A stretch of DNA of 64,000 bases from Batillaria attramentaria (Eukaryota; Mollusca; Gastropoda; Batillariidae). The stretch is taken from the NCBI GenBank assembly GCA_018292915.2, contig JACVVK020000212.1:954001-1018000 (forward strand). Reading direction: 5' to 3'. Every line of letters begins with the position of its first letter. The stretch's first letter is position 1. The position numbers and the translations under genes were made by a program. The notes under the pieces are model-generated. The model worked only from the letters and a program-made list of their open reading frames with translations. It searched no databases and was not told where the DNA came from. Shown here piece by piece: positions 44,253 through 58,647 of the stretch.

Positions 44253-44309
<57 letters not shown>
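44241..44309. repeat. (CA)n microsatellite
   Basis: Counterpart of the arrays at 3310 and 49882. Confidence 0.95.
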
Positions 44310-44311
<2 letters not shown>

Positions 44312-45312
44312 AGACATGGAGCATTCATTCATGATATAAAAAGACTAACACTAAAACTCAAAGCGAAGATAGGCCAACATTTTCTTCAATCTGTTGTTAG
44401 AATCTAGAGTGTTTCTTTGTATCTACGTGATATTTTGTATTGTGTCATTCTTTTCTTGCATGTTTAAGATGTTCCCAAGTTCTTGGTTGTTTCTCCTATT
44501 ACATGCTTGAAAATTATGTCAGACAAACTATTGCCTCTGTCTGGTAACCGTTCTAAAGTAGAGTCATTCAAACCACAAAGGCACTGTTGACATTAGAGTC
44601 GGGTTACACTTTAAAAAGACATAAAACCGTACCTACAATTAGCTTTTCATTTGATATTTTTGGGTAAAAATGCTTTTTGTGTTCTAAACAAACAAAATGT
44701 AATATTGTGTCACGTCTTTGCTTTTAACGCCACAGTTTCAGTGTTTCTTTATGCACTTGGAAGTGGCACACTCTTTATTGTGACTTTTTCAATTGTGTGT
44801 ACATTCTACTGCACATTTTGATGTACGTCTTTACGGCCTACATTCATTAAAAGCAGTTCATGATTCAATTTTGTTTGGCAAGATTTCATTCTAAATTCAA
44901 AACTTCAGCTATTTGCAACGCACTATCTTATCAAGCCAGCAACCAAATACTACCACAGTAACTGTGAAAAAAAACACCGGAAACATTCGAAATAAGAACA
45001 GCTACTACATTTTTTGCATTTGTGTTGTAATTTGTTTATAATAATATGCATATTGGTGACTTTCTAGGCATGACATATACTACATGAAATTAACAGTCGA
45101 TCGTTTACAAACAGTAAATACGGTCAGGTGGCACTTTATACAGACATACATTCCTGAGCTTGTAATGTAAAACCGTGTCAGTGTTTGGGTTTGTGCTTGG
45201 AAGAGACACAACACTGTGTACAGTATACAAGTGGTTAAAAACCTGGAATTCCTGTCCAATATGAAACACAAGTTATTTTGCACTATTTTCACCATGTGAT
45301 GTTCATGTATTG

Positions 45313-45507
45313 ACTGTTTGTGTACTTTACTGTACCCTGTTTGTGTACATTACGGTACCCTGTTTGTACATTACAGTATCCTGTTCGTGTACATTACAGT
45401 ACCCTGCTTGTGTCCATTACAGTACCCTCTTTGTACACATTTCAGTATCCTGTTTGTGTAAATTACAGTAACCTGTTTGTGTACATTACGGTACCCTGTT
45501 TGGTACA
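45313..45507 (+). repeat. 23-bp minisatellite, about 8 units (flank B)
   Basis: Same unit and unit order as flank A, but three internal units fewer. Ends in the shared TTTGGTACACGTACATTTATC. Confidence 0.92.
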
Positions 45508-46024
45508 CGTACATTTATCCACCGTCTGCAGGCGGTACCAGCACTTCATGATTTCATGTTGTGATTTACTTCAATCACAATTAATAATGTCAGCCTTTTG
45601 CACCTCACTATATTATCAAACCAGCAAGCAAAAATAATCATACCGTACTAATTGTGCAAAAACAAAAACATTCGAAAGTCAGAACAGCAATATTCTGCTT
45701 TACGTTTCACTGGTAAGTTTTTATCATAATGTGATCAGGTCCTAGACATGACTTGTACTACTTGAAATTAACATTCAACGGTATCGAGTCGAGTTTCACT
45801 TTAAAGAAAACCAAAACAAAAGAAAAATCAGATTTCTTAGGTCGTAGTGAAAACCGGATCTATTTGTAACCAACTCGTCATGTAACCATTTTGGCGTTTT
45901 AAATGAAAAACCAGCACGTTTCACGTGCTTTCTTTTGTTAGCCATAATCTTCATTGTTGTGGGCTTGAATAAAATTGTGGAAAATGATGTTTGTTTGTTT
46001 TGTATTTTGTTGTTTTGTTTGAGG

Positions 46025-46073
<49 letters not shown>

Positions 46074-46804
46074 TTCTATCAACCACCTGCTTGTCAAAAT
46101 CAAAGTCAAAAACAAACGTATTTTCAGATCCTCTAGGGCAAAAAAAAGGAACCAAACATACATACCTTACAGCCACCTGCTGCATAATTTTACACAAATG
46201 TTAACACTGCGATCACAAAGGAACAGTACTAATACAACCACACAGATTTACCACGCACGTCATCCATTACAAACAATATCAACAACAGACAAACACTAAA
46301 AAAGGGAAACAACTGAAATTACGGAGAAAATCAATATACTGTCTGGCATTTTACAAATCTGCTAATTTACAGATTTGCTAGTGATAAAGACAAGAGGCTA
46401 TATACCGAATCATGTCATTCGTTGACCCTCAGGTTAGGGCGGGATATATTGGAAGTGCCTACCGGCAGTTTACAATCCTCCCTTTCTTGTTATTGTTTTT
46501 TTTTCATAAACATAATTTATAATAATAAGTCAGGATTTCGGTATTATTTCAAGGAGATAAAGAAGACTCTGAACTTGTTCTGATGTTTGCCATGACTATG
46601 TGAATTATTCTTGTTTTGATCATGTGAATTATTCTCTTTACCGTTTTTTCATCTGGTCATGGTTGCGTGGAAAGAACTATGAGAACAAACCACCGGTATG
46701 TACCTTTGTTTGACACTCATCGCGCTACACGCGTCTCCCTGTTCTGATCGATATTTTAATTTTCACAGAAAGCGGTGTACAGTTGTCTCCCTTGCTCTAT
46801 GAAT

Positions 46805-46985
46805 GTTTTGGCCGCTGCTGCGTGACGTCACACGGTAACCGATGTTTACTTCCCCGGCCATCAAAAGAATTTGGGTTCGAATCCCCGGTGATTGGTTAAA
46901 GATAGCCCCTTACTTCATTTCGTCCATTAAAAATGTCAGTTGTAGGACAGTTAACCACAAACATGATACAACGCTATTTTGTGCT
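46805..46985 (+). mobile_element. tRNA-like relic in the distal flank block
   Basis: GGGTTCGAATCCCCGG is an exact B-box consensus, preceded by a weak A-box-like GTAACCGATG segment and followed by GTAGGACAGTTAACCACAAA. This resembles an old tRNA-headed SINE. Copies sit at the same place in every distal block: about 4206-4350, 28437-28580, 52915-53040 and 59357-59510. Confidence 0.4.
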
Positions 46986-47110
46986 TGTAATTAAGTCATC
47001 TACGGGAAAACGAGTAGGTGTCATGCGTGTGGGGTTTCAATAGTAACTGCTTCAGGACAGTCTATCCCTGACATCCACTAACACCGTCAAACCACAGGCC
47101 CACCTGAATT

Positions 47111-48520
<1,410 letters not shown>

Positions 48521-48521
<1 letters not shown>

Positions 48522-48950
48522 CTTGATACATTTTCCCATCATGCATATCTTCAGGCGTTTCATTATGCCTTGTAAACAAGCCAAGCATTATATTACACGT
48601 ACAATGCCTCATTGCCACATTAACTTGTGTGTTGTACATTTACGGTCAAAAAACGGATCCCGTAATATATTCAACATATTTCCCCCGATGCATCAGTGGC
48701 GCGCACGTCTTTCTGTAGCCCGCGGAAAGGTTAACAGTCCGTGATGTGTTGGTCAACATGTCTCCTCATTTTCATCATAAGCTGATTCATCTTTTTCAGT
48801 GTCTGGTGTTGTGTTGACAAGAGAGTTGGGTAAACGCTTCGTCTGACAGAGGAAAACGTTTATTCATTATTTGTCCCCTTATTTTCTCCTCAACAGCTCG
48901 TGACCGTGCAGCCTCTCTTTCAGTGTGGTGTGGCACGTTCACAAGCTCGC

Positions 48951-48985
<35 letters not shown>
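48521..48985. other. Spacer ending in a poly(C) run
   Basis: No gene seen. A run of about 34 C at 48952-48985, the longest homopolymer in the window, marks the start of flank block iv. It could be an assembly-sensitive site. Confidence 0.6.
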
Positions 48986-48986
<1 letters not shown>

Positions 48987-49880
48987 CGGGAGAAAAAAAA
49001 GGAAATTGAACATATGATTGTAACTTTCTTCGTTGGATGGAGGTGGAAGTAGTGAAAGATATGTATAATCATCAAGAATCCGTTACTGTTATTATACAGT
49101 GGAGCAGAGGTTGATGGAATACTGGGCTCCATTTGGCTGGAAATACTCAGCATGAGACCTGACATTATTGGTAGTTGTACTTATAACTGGTTCCCCCTTC
49201 TCTCCCCCACTCCCCCTTCTCTACCGCCCCCCCCCCCCCCATCCTTTATCAGAACGTGTTCCCAGTAGCCGATGAGTCATTCCCCGATTAAGCGTTTTTG
49301 TGTATTTAATTTTACTATTTTAAACTGCACTGCTTCACATTCATTCGCTGAAGTCTGATATGCTGTATTTTTGAAAAGGCAACAACAAACAAATGAACAA
49401 AACAAAACAAAAACAACAGCAATAATAACAAAGTTACAGTTATAGCGTTTCAACCCGAGCGTTTACCTAAAGCAGAGGATCAGTCAAGGTCTGTAGTGAG
49501 AAACGAAGGTCCGGAATCTGCATGTGCAAACTTTATATATTTGTTATGTATGTATACGGAAAATACACCATACGAGTTTGTTGATTTCGACCAAAATTAT
49601 GCGAATTTTAACGATATATATGTTTACTGTTTATCACTTTTATTGTTTTGTTGTTGTCGATGTGTCCAGTGTGTATTTTACCATGTGTAATATGATCTGC
49701 TTTACGTGGCATAAATACATAAAATTCATTTGTAACGATGACTAGAACCACACTGATCTGCCAAGAAAAATCAGACACTGGGGAATGAACTCCTCTAAAA
49801 TAAAACACGCACATGTACCTAAACGATTAGTTACAGGTAAATGATCTTATATTCACCATTGCTGCCTCATTAGAAAAGCG

Positions 49881-49881
<1 letters not shown>

Positions 49882-49965
<84 letters not shown>
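49882..49965. repeat. (CA)n microsatellite
   Basis: Counterpart of 44241-44309, longer here. Confidence 0.95.
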
Positions 49966-49967
<2 letters not shown>

Positions 49968-50570
49968 AGACATGGAGCATTCATTCATGATATAAAAAGA
50001 CTAACACTAAAACTCAAAGCGAAGATAGGCCAACATTTTCTTCAATCTGGTGTTAGAATCTAGAGTGTTTCTTTGTATCTACGTGATATTTTAAATTGTG
50101 TCATTCTTTTCTTGCATGTTTAAGATGTTCCCAAGTTCTTGGTTGTTTCTCCTATTATATGCTTGAAAATTATGTCAGACAAACTATTGCCTCTGTCTGG
50201 TAACTGTTCTAAAGTAGAGTCATTCAAACCACAAAGGCACTGTTGACATTAGAGTCGGGTTACACTTTAAAAAGACATAAAACCATTCCTAAAATTAGCT
50301 TTTCATTTGATATTTTTGGGTAAAAATGCTTTTTGTGTTATAAACAAACAAAATGTAATATTGTGTCGCGTCTTTGCTTTTAACGCCACAGTTTCAGTGT
50401 TTCTTTATGCACTTGGAAGTGGCACACTTTGTATTGTGACTTTTTCAATTGTGTGTGCATTCTACTGCACATTTTAATGTACGTCTTTACGGCCTACATT
50501 CATTAAAAGCAGTTCATAAATTAGTTTGCACAATTTCATCATGTCATTTTCATGTATTGACTGTTAATTC

Positions 50571-51668
50571 CTGTTTGTGTATCTTACATCATCATGTGCT
50601 TTTCATGTATTGACCGTTAATTTCTGTTTATATACATTACAGTACCCTGTTTGTGTACATTACAGTACCCTGTTTGTGTACATTACAGTACCCTCTGTGT
50701 ACATTACAGTACACTGTTTGTGCACATTACAGTACCCTGTTTGTGTACATTACAGTACCCTGTTTGTGTACATTACAGTACCCTGTTTGTGTACATTACA
50801 GTACCCTGTTTGTGTACTTTACAGTACCCTGTTTGTGTACATTACAGTACCTTGTTTGTGTACATTACAGTACCCTGTTTGTGTACTTTACAGTACCCTG
50901 TTTGTGTACATTACAGTACCCTGTTTGTGTACATTACAGTACCCTGTTTGTGTACTTTACAGTACCCTGTTTGTACATTACAGTACCCTGTTTGTGTACA
51001 TTACAGTACCCTGTTTGTGTACATTACAGTACCCTGTTTGTTTACATTACAGTACCCTGTTTGTTTACATTACAGTACCCTCTGCGTACATTACAGTACA
51101 CTGTTTGTGCACATTACAGTACCCTGTTTGTACATTACAGTACCCTGTTTGTACATTACTGTACCCTGTCTGTGTGCATTACAGTACCCTGTTTGTGTAC
51201 ATTACAGTACCTTGTTTGTACATTACAGTACCCTCTTTGCGTACATTACAGTACCCTGTTTGTGTACATTACAGTACCCTGCTTGTACATTACAGTACAC
51301 TCTTTGCGTACATTATAGTACCCTGTTTGTGTACATTACAGTACTCTGTTTGTGTATATTACAGTACCCTGTTTGTACATTACAGTACCCTGTTTGTGTA
51401 TATTACAGTACCCTGTTTGTACATTACAGTACTCTGTTTGTGTATATTACGGTACCCTGTTTGTGTACATTACAGTACCCTGTTTTTTGTATATTACAGT
51501 ACTCTGTTTGTGTATATTACGGTACCCTCTGTGTACATTGCAGTACCCTGTTTGTGTATATTACAGTACCCTGTTTTTTGTATATTACAGTACTCTGTTT
51601 GTGTATATTACGGTACCCTCTGTGTACATTGCAGTACCCTGTTTGTGTACATTACAGTACCCTGTTTG
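50571..51668 (+). repeat. 23-bp minisatellite, about 47 units (block iv)
   Basis: The largest array of the family, with homogeneous TTTGTGTACATTACAGTACC CTG units and later TGTATATTAC variants. Higher-order repetition is visible near 51470-51620, where a set of four variants recurs. It ends in the common flank TTTGGTACACGTACATTTATC. Confidence 0.95.
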
Positions 51669-53310
51669 GTACACGTACATTTATCAACCGTCTGCAGGCT
51701 GTACCAGCACTTCATGATTTCATGTTGTGATTTACTTCACTCACAATTAATAATGTCAGCCTTTTGCACCTCACTATATTATCAAACCAGCAAGCAACAA
51801 TAATCATACCGTACTAACTGTGCAAAAACAAAAACATTCGGAAGTCAGAACAGCAATATTCTGTTTTACGTTTGACTGGTAAGTTTTTTTAATGAGATGA
51901 TCAGGTCCTAGACATGACTTGTACTACTTGAAATTAACAGTCAACGGTATCGAGTCGAGTTTCACTTTAAAGAAAACCAAAACAAAAGAAACATCAGATT
52001 TCTTAGGTCGTAGTGAAAACCGTATCTATTTGTAACCAACTCGTCATGTAACCATTTTTGCGCTTTAAATAAAAAACCAGCATGTTTCACGTGCTTTCTT
52101 TTGGTAGCCATAATTTTCAATGTTGTGGGCTTGAATAAAATTGTGGAAAATGTTTGTTTGTTTTGTATTTTGTTGTTTTGTTTGAGGATGTGTGTGTGTC
52201 TGTGTCTGTGTGTCTGTGTCTGTACGTTCTAACAACCACCTGCTAGTCAAAGTCCAAAGTCAAAGGCAAATGTATTTTCTGAGGGGCAAAACAAGGAAGC
52301 AAAAATACATACGTTACAGCCACCTGCGGCATAATTTTTACACAAACGTTAACACTGCGCTCACAAAGGAACAGTACAAATACAACCACACAGATTTACC
52401 ACGCACGTAATCCATTACAAACAATATTAAAAACAGACAAACACTAAAGAAAGGGGGAAATTGAAATTACAGAGAAAATTAATATACTGTCTGGCATTTT
52501 ACAAATCAGATTTGGAAGTGATAAAGACAAGAGGCTGTACCGAATCATGTCATTCGTTGACACTCAGGTTAGGGCGGGATATAGTGGAGGTGCCTACCGG
52601 CAGTTTACAATCCTCCTTTTTTTTTTTTTTTTCATAAACATAATTCATAATCCGGTCACGATTTCGGCAATTTTTCAAGGAGAACAGAACTTGTTCTGAT
52701 GTTTGCCATGATCATGTGAGCTTTACCTTTTTTTTGTCTGGTCATGGCTGAATGGAAAACGCTGTGAGAACAAACCACCGGTATGTACCTTTGTTTGACA
52801 CTCATCGCACTACACGCGTCTCCCTGTTTTGATCGATTTTCTAATTTTCACAGACGGCGGCGTACAGTTGTCTCCCTTGCTCTATGAATGTTTTGGCTGC
52901 TGCTGCATGACGTAACGCCGTAACTGAGGTGCTCGTTTCCCCGGCCATCGAAAGAATATGATTGGTTGAAGATAGTCCGTTAATTAATTTCGTCCGTTAG
53001 AAATATCAGTTGTAGGACAGTTAACCACAAACATGAAACAACGCGATTTTGTGCTCGTAATTCAGTCATCTACGGGAAAGCTTGTACAGTAAACTCCAGT
53101 TATAGCGGCCACTCTTGGGACATGAACTTTGGTTCGTTCTATCCGATGTCTGGTATAACCAAAACATCGGATATAGCGGCAACTTTCGTCCTGGTGGACG
53201 TTAAATCCGATGTCTCCGTATATAACGGAAATTTTCCGGTATAGGCGATGTTTCCGTACATAAGGAACATTTTCCGGAATGAAGACATTTCCTCTCTCTC
53301 TCTATCTCCC

Positions 53311-53316
<6 letters not shown>

Positions 53317-53380
<64 letters not shown>

Positions 53381-53400
53381 TGTGTGCGCGCGCGCGCGTC
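53317..53400. repeat. (GT)n(GC)n inside the MITE
   Basis: Faces an inverted (CA)n(CACG)n at 53527-53612, so the MITE contains two long complementary arms about 125 bases apart. Confidence 0.95.
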
Positions 53401-53523
53401 CGTGCGTGTGTATCTTTTAGTATTTACAAGATAATTTAAATCAAATTTGTACTCAACTATTGAACTGACACTGATCAACCAATAAGATAAAATAAAATAA
53501 AAGTTACTGTAAAACGTTGTTGT

Positions 53524-53526
<3 letters not shown>

Positions 53527-53571
<45 letters not shown>

Positions 53572-53574
53572 GCA

Positions 53575-53606
<32 letters not shown>

Positions 53607-53612
53607 CACACT
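53527..53612. repeat. (CA)n(CACG)n inside the MITE
   Basis: The complementary partner of 53317-53400. Confidence 0.95.
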
Positions 53613-54109
53613 GACACACACACCAAACCAACAGACCATGCGTGGTTGTTTTAAATCATTTTTCGCGCTTTTCTTCATGAGTGACAAGTGCCAGGCGAAA
53701 GCTATATCAAAACCGAAACTTGACCTGAAGCTAACGCGAGCAAATCTTCCTAGAAGTAGGTCATCGTTTCTCCAGATTCATGCAGCAGTCCGTGTTCGTG
53801 CATTAACTTGTCGCACGCGCGCTGCGTCCGTTACTAGCGGAGGTGGGACAAGAAAACATGACCGGAATAGTGGCGTCCGGTATAACCGGTGACTGCAACT
53901 ACTGCGCCGTCCGATATATTAGGAGAAAAGGGATCCTGGGGACGTGAAAACGTGTCCGGTCAAACCGATGTCCGGTGTAAGCGATGGCCGCTCTATCCGA
54001 TGAGTTTTTAGTCATGTTCAAGAAGGCGCTCGGCCGGGAAATGATTTGCTATGCCGGTATAAACGGAGTCCGGTATAACCTATGGCCGCTATGAGTGGAG
54101 CATACTGTA

Positions 54110-55305
54110 GGTTTCATGCGTGTGGGGTTTCAGTAGTAACTGGTTCAGGGCAGTCTATCCATGACATCCACTAACACCGTCAAACCACAGGCCCACCTGA
54201 ATTATCTACCTTTACGGACTGTAGAAAAGGACCAGGCTGGCAACGGAGGAGCAAGCCGACCAACTTTTGGTCGAAAAACAAAAGCCATTAAGGTTGCTCG
54301 TCCCTTTGCTAGCCTATGAATCCCCTGTTTGTGTACTTCACAGTACCCTGTTTGTGTACTTTACAGTGCCCTATTTGTGTACATTATAGTACCCTGTTTG
54401 TGTACTTCACAGTAGCCTGTTTGTGTACTTCACAGTACCCTGTTTGTGTACATCACAGTACCCTGTTTGTGTACATCACAGTACCCTGTTTGTGTACATT
54501 ACAGTACCCTGTTTTGTACATTACAGGACCCTGTTTGTGTACATTACAGTACCCTGTTTGTGTACATCACAGTACCCTGTTTGTGTACATCACAGTACCC
54601 TGTTTTGTACATTACAGGACCCTGTTTGTGTACATTACAGTACCCTGTTTGTGTACATCACAGTACCCTCTTTTCGTACATTTCAGTACCCTGTTTGTGT
54701 ACATTACAGTACCCTGTTGGTGTACATTGCAGTACCCTGTTTGTGTACATTACAGTACCCTGTTTTTGTACATTACAGGACCCTGTTTGTGTACATTACA
54801 GTACCCTGTTTGGTACACGTACATTTATCCACCGTCTCCAGGCGGTACCAGCACTTCATGATTTCATGTTGTGATTTACTTCACTCACAATAAATAATGT
54901 CAGCCTTTTGCACCTGACTGTATTATCAAACCAGCAAGCAAAAATAATCATACCGTACTAACTGTGCAAAAACAAAAACATTCGGAAGTCAGAACAGCAA
55001 TATTCTGTTTTACGTTTGACTGGTAAGTTCTTATAATGATATGATCAGGTCCTAGACATGACCTGTACTACTTGAAATTAATAGTCAACGGTTTCGAGTC
55101 GAGTTACACTTTAAAGAAAACCAAAACAAAACAAAAATCAGATTTCTTAGATCGTAGTGAAAACCGGGTCTATTTGTAACCAACTCGTCATGTAACCATT
55201 TTGGCGTTTTAAATAGAAAAACCAGCATGTTTCACGTGCTTTCTTTTGTTAGCCATAATTTTCATTGTTGTGGGCTTGAATAAAATTGTGGAAAATGTTT
55301 GTTTG
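54110..55305 (+). repeat. Flank block iv right end joined to block v
   Basis: After the MITE the distal block continues to about 54285 (AGAAAAGGACCAGGCTGGC, matched at 47131). It then joins AAGGTTGCTCGTCCCTTTGC, the proximal-block motif, and immediately the minisatellite at 54303. About 1.4 kb found in flank B is absent at this joint. The block is interrupted at 55305 by a nested insertion and resumes near 58584. Confidence 0.7.
54303..54808 (+). repeat. 23-bp minisatellite, about 22 units (block v)
   Basis: A variant-rich array in which TACTTCAC and TACATCAC units alternate with the standard unit, ending in the common TTTGGTACACGTACATTTATC. Confidence 0.92.
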
Positions 55306-55520
55306 TTATGTTGTTTCCATAGTAATGGAAACAACATCATAGGACGGGCTAAATTTTCCACGTTCATGGGCAAGCATCTGTGGTACAAACGCACGTCACT
55401 GCCGATCTTCCGCAGAGACGATTATGCAAGTATAACTCTGACAATGACGTAAGAAAACGTGCGTCATCGATGCTGGCATGTATGTTGCGCCGAACGCGCT
55501 TCTCCTCCTCAGTGAGTGCC

Positions 55521-55596
<76 letters not shown>

Positions 55597-56095
55597 TGTG
55601 TCCGGGCCCGTTTCTTCGAAAATACTTAACCGAATGGCTTCTAATTTGGGGTATCCAAATATATCAAAATGTTACATTAGAGGAACCAAGCGTGTGATGA
55701 TTGCTTACGTGATTTGGGAGTTATCGCCCTTTTGAGACAAGTTGGTTGTCTGTCGTTTACAGGCGTAATATTTATTTAAATCACTCAATTTTTTGGCAGT
55801 AGATAGCATGAATACGGATTCTGAACAGGCTGACTAGTAGGAAATAGTCACTGTTATAGTTTTCACGTAAACCGTACCTCAGTTGACATTGCATATGAAC
55901 CCAGTTCAGATGCCTGTATCTCCGAAAATACCGAAACGATCGATTTCAAATTTGGGGTTTCTTAATAAATCAAGATTTTTTAATAGAGGGCCCGATCCAG
56001 GTAGAATTGCACACATGATTTTCGAGTCATCCCCCTTTTTTAGAAAAGTTGGCTGTCTGGCGTTTAAAGGCGTAATATTTATCTAAATCACGACA
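55306..56095. mobile_element. Palindrome-ended repeat, copy 2 (inverted relative to copy 1)
   Basis: Starts with the hairpin ATGTTGTTTCCAT-AGTA-ATGGAAACAACAT (55308-55337) and runs parallel to the reverse complement of 20930-20138, ending near TTTATCTAAATCA. It includes a (GT)n at 55524-55593. It sits in the middle of flank block v, whose other half resumes at 58584. Confidence 0.6.
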
Positions 56096-57018
56096 GAGAG
56101 CAGGGCAGACGAGATTCTGTGTCTTTGGCACTTGACAAAAAGCACACAATGACCAATTAATAGGTTCTTTAGGTGGCGGAGGCTCAATGTTGAGGTCAGG
56201 AGTCTCAATACGCTGATACTCACTCGTCATTGCCTTGCTTACTGAAACCTTCAATAGAAACAGACGCCTTAGGTTTTGCGCACTTGACCGGTATGGGTTT
56301 CCATACTTTTTGGGAAATTCCGACGGCGTGCCCCGGTGTCGTAGAATATTTTGGTTCCCGACACAAAATAACCCAAAGTGGCTAACGATGCAAAATTGAG
56401 ATTGTAACGTGAAATTGATAAATCACTTGATAAACATGAGATCAATAAAAGTACTTCAAAGTAGTATTTTTTCCTTCCCGAACAGTAAACAGTTCAGTAT
56501 TTGACAGAGACATATATATGAGACAGAAGTCGTTTCATCACTGGACTTCAACAAACAAAAGCATTCGCCACTGATACAATAAACCCATTCACGAGAAACA
56601 CGTAAAAAACAATGAAACCAAAATGCACTGACTTACCAACTGCACATCATTGATAGATCTAGCCGCAAGAACTTGCTTTGGAACACTACACTATTCTTTG
56701 TCAGCTTCACAATCCCACAACGCTTGTCTTCACGGTTCACCTCGCCCCAGCAGAAATAAATGTTCTCCAAAAAATGCAAACATTCAGACTTAAAATAGGT
56801 AAAGTAACGGTCCGTTCCACACTCATTGCACCCACTCGAACTCTGGGGCCGGTGTAGTATAACTAAATCCGCCCACTCAAAACGACACAGTATCAAGTAT
56901 CATTGAAGACAGGGGGTTGTAGGTTTTTTACAATAAACCACATGGAAAATAATCACAAGTAGGGTATTTCTTGTGGCGGGCATGCAATCTGCCCTTTCAC
57001 CGGTTCGGCCAGAGACAC
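56096..57018. other. Unassigned insertion within the nested block
   Basis: No match to the rest of the window and no credible frame. It lies between the palindrome-ended repeat and Harbinger copy 2. Confidence 0.4.
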
Positions 57019-57021
57019 CAG

Positions 57022-58259
57022 GAGCCGTGGTCACGACGCGAACGCAAATTTCTTTGCGCAAATAGGTTGCGGATCGTAAGTTCGTATGTGGGTACGTGAA
57101 AACTATCTCTTCCGCTAGTTGGCCGGTCACGACGCGCACTTACTGGAAACGGTGTCACGTACGGGTTATTTTTAGATAGGTGTGGGACCCCCGGGATTCC
57201 CACGGAAAACACCATCACGTGACCTGCACAAATTCTCCTTGCAGCGTGAAGAGTGAAAGAGAAGAGTTCACTACGCGTTCACTACAGAGTTTTTGATCGA
57301 GTCATGTTTATCTGCCGTAGCGTCAGGTTAAATGCGTGGCATGTATGTGGAGAGTGTGATCAGGAGAGCATGCAGGTCGCATATAGACCGCTCCCTAGCA
57401 GTCTCTATCTCAACATTGGACGGACTACAACCAGTAGAAGCATTTACTGCACGTACAAACCGTAAGCAGCAGGCTCACTGGCAAGAAAACCAACGGAATG
57501 TGAACCTCAATCAAAGAACAACGAAAGAAGAGAGGATAACAACAACATCAACAAAACTCTCCACATACATGCCACGCATTTAACCTGACGCCGGTGCTAC
57601 GGCAGATAAACATGACCAGCGGCAAAACTCTGAATTCGGAACCCGCACATTTCGGGTCCACAACACAATGAATGAGACCTGCATTGACAGGCACTGATAC
57701 GATCAAAACGGTGGTGGCTGATCAGTGAGGACTGACCGAGTGCGTTCAGCACTGAACTAGTCCGAAACACACACAACAAATGTTAACCCACAAAAAAGGA
57801 AACAAATAAACCCACGATGTGTGTACGGCTGGCCACACAGGCCTTTGCATTGCAGGGTGCGTAGTGAACTGAACGCGCCCCCTCTACACTCAAGTCGTCC
57901 TACAGAAGATCGCACAATTCCTGCAGGTCTCTCCTCCTAAATCTAAACCTTTGAAGCATGTCCACATCGTCGTACAAGTCAAAAGGGTTAGTACGATTGC
58001 GGAACACCCTTTCCCGTCGCAATGCTCTTCTCATTTGCAGTTCAGGTAAATCAAGCGGGCCGCCATTTTTCAGATTTACGCAAAGGCTACGGCACCTTTC
58101 CGACACCCTCCTAGGTGGTGTACAATACGCAAGGGTTTCCGAGCGGCCGTAACTCTGCGCAAACGTCATGACCACCCATGACCACAAATCGTAAGTTACG
58201 GACCCTCGCGTGCGTAAATCGGTGGCGGAAAAGTTACGAACGCGTCGTGACCACGGCCC
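57022..58259 (-). mobile_element. PIF/Harbinger transposon, copy 2
   Basis: The left end GAGCCGTGGTCACGACGCG has one change from copy 1; the right end is CGCGTCGTGACCACGGCCC. CAG flanks both sides (57019-57021 and 58260-58262), as at copy 1. It is 579 bases shorter than copy 1, mainly because it lacks the nested retroposon. Confidence 0.87.
57900..58187 (-). pseudogene. Harbinger transposase N-terminus (truncated), copy 2
   Basis: Same truncated frame as 32386-32664, with RRERVFRNRTNPFDLYDDVD and FRFRRRDLQELCDLL. No DDE domain follows. Shared truncation in two copies shows that the mobilised form was already non-autonomous. Confidence 0.75.
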
Positions 58260-58580
58260 CAGATCTGAAACAAGGTCGCCACTGCGCGCGCTTTCCTATG
58301 GAATCACGATTGTGCCAAAGTTAGGTGAATTGGCACTTTTAATCGATCACTGATCGGCTCAGAATGGCCTGAGAAAGTGTTACTGTCGCTTTTATTAATC
58401 CTTGAAGCTAGCTTTATTAGTGGACTAAGTGACATATTTCTACTCTTTAGCGAACAATCATTAGTCTTGGATCCTCCACTAAGTGGCTTTTCGCGATCTC
58501 TACAATACGTGGAAAGCGGGAATTTCTGTAGTGGGTTTCGTTTTTTTTTTTTGCCACTGACTCACACCACTCAGAAGCAT

Positions 58581-58583
<3 letters not shown>

Positions 58584-58646
<63 letters not shown>
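58584..58646. repeat. (GT)n microsatellite
   Basis: The GT array at which flank block v resumes after the nested insertions. Confidence 0.95.

Positions 58647-58647
<1 letters not shown>

Larger units (their letters stand above)
42728..47110 (+). repeat. 3' flank of gene B
   Basis: Holds all flank blocks in order: CA array (42908-42956), proximal block (42957-43154), block shared with copy 0 and iv but missing in A (43155-44512), middle block with the minisatellite (45313-45507) and (GT)n (46026-46071), and the distal block (46440-47050). No coding frame is credible. Confidence 0.75.
48986..53084 (+). repeat. Flank block iv (left part)
   Basis: Begins at GGAAATTGAACATATGATTG, matching 2275 in copy 0, and continues through the same blocks as flank B. 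A long minisatellite lies at 50571-51668. No FReD exon precedes it, so this is flank duplicated without the gene. Confidence 0.75.
53087..54107. mobile_element. 1.02-kb TA-flanked MITE (Tc1/mariner-pogo type)
   Basis: Inverted ends CAGTAAACTCCAGTTATAGC and CAGTATGCTCCACTCATAGC continue to GGCCA (four mismatches in 25). TA lies directly outside each end (53085-53086, 54108-54109). Empty sites in the paralogous blocks (about 47010 and 59550) read GGGAAAAC(G/T)AGTAGGT with a single TA. The subterminal DNA carries repeated CCGATGTCTGGTATAACC-like motifs on both sides. There is no transposase frame. Confidence 0.9.

Noticed and set aside
50571..51668. CRISPR-like direct repeats
   Set aside because: The units are head-to-tail without unique spacers, in a eukaryotic genome; this is a minisatellite.
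50577..51803. A 408-codon open frame (and companions in the other frames, also at 54316-54893)
   Set aside because: It is the translation of the 23-bp minisatellite, which lacks stops in all three forward frames; there is no start context, splice site or domain.
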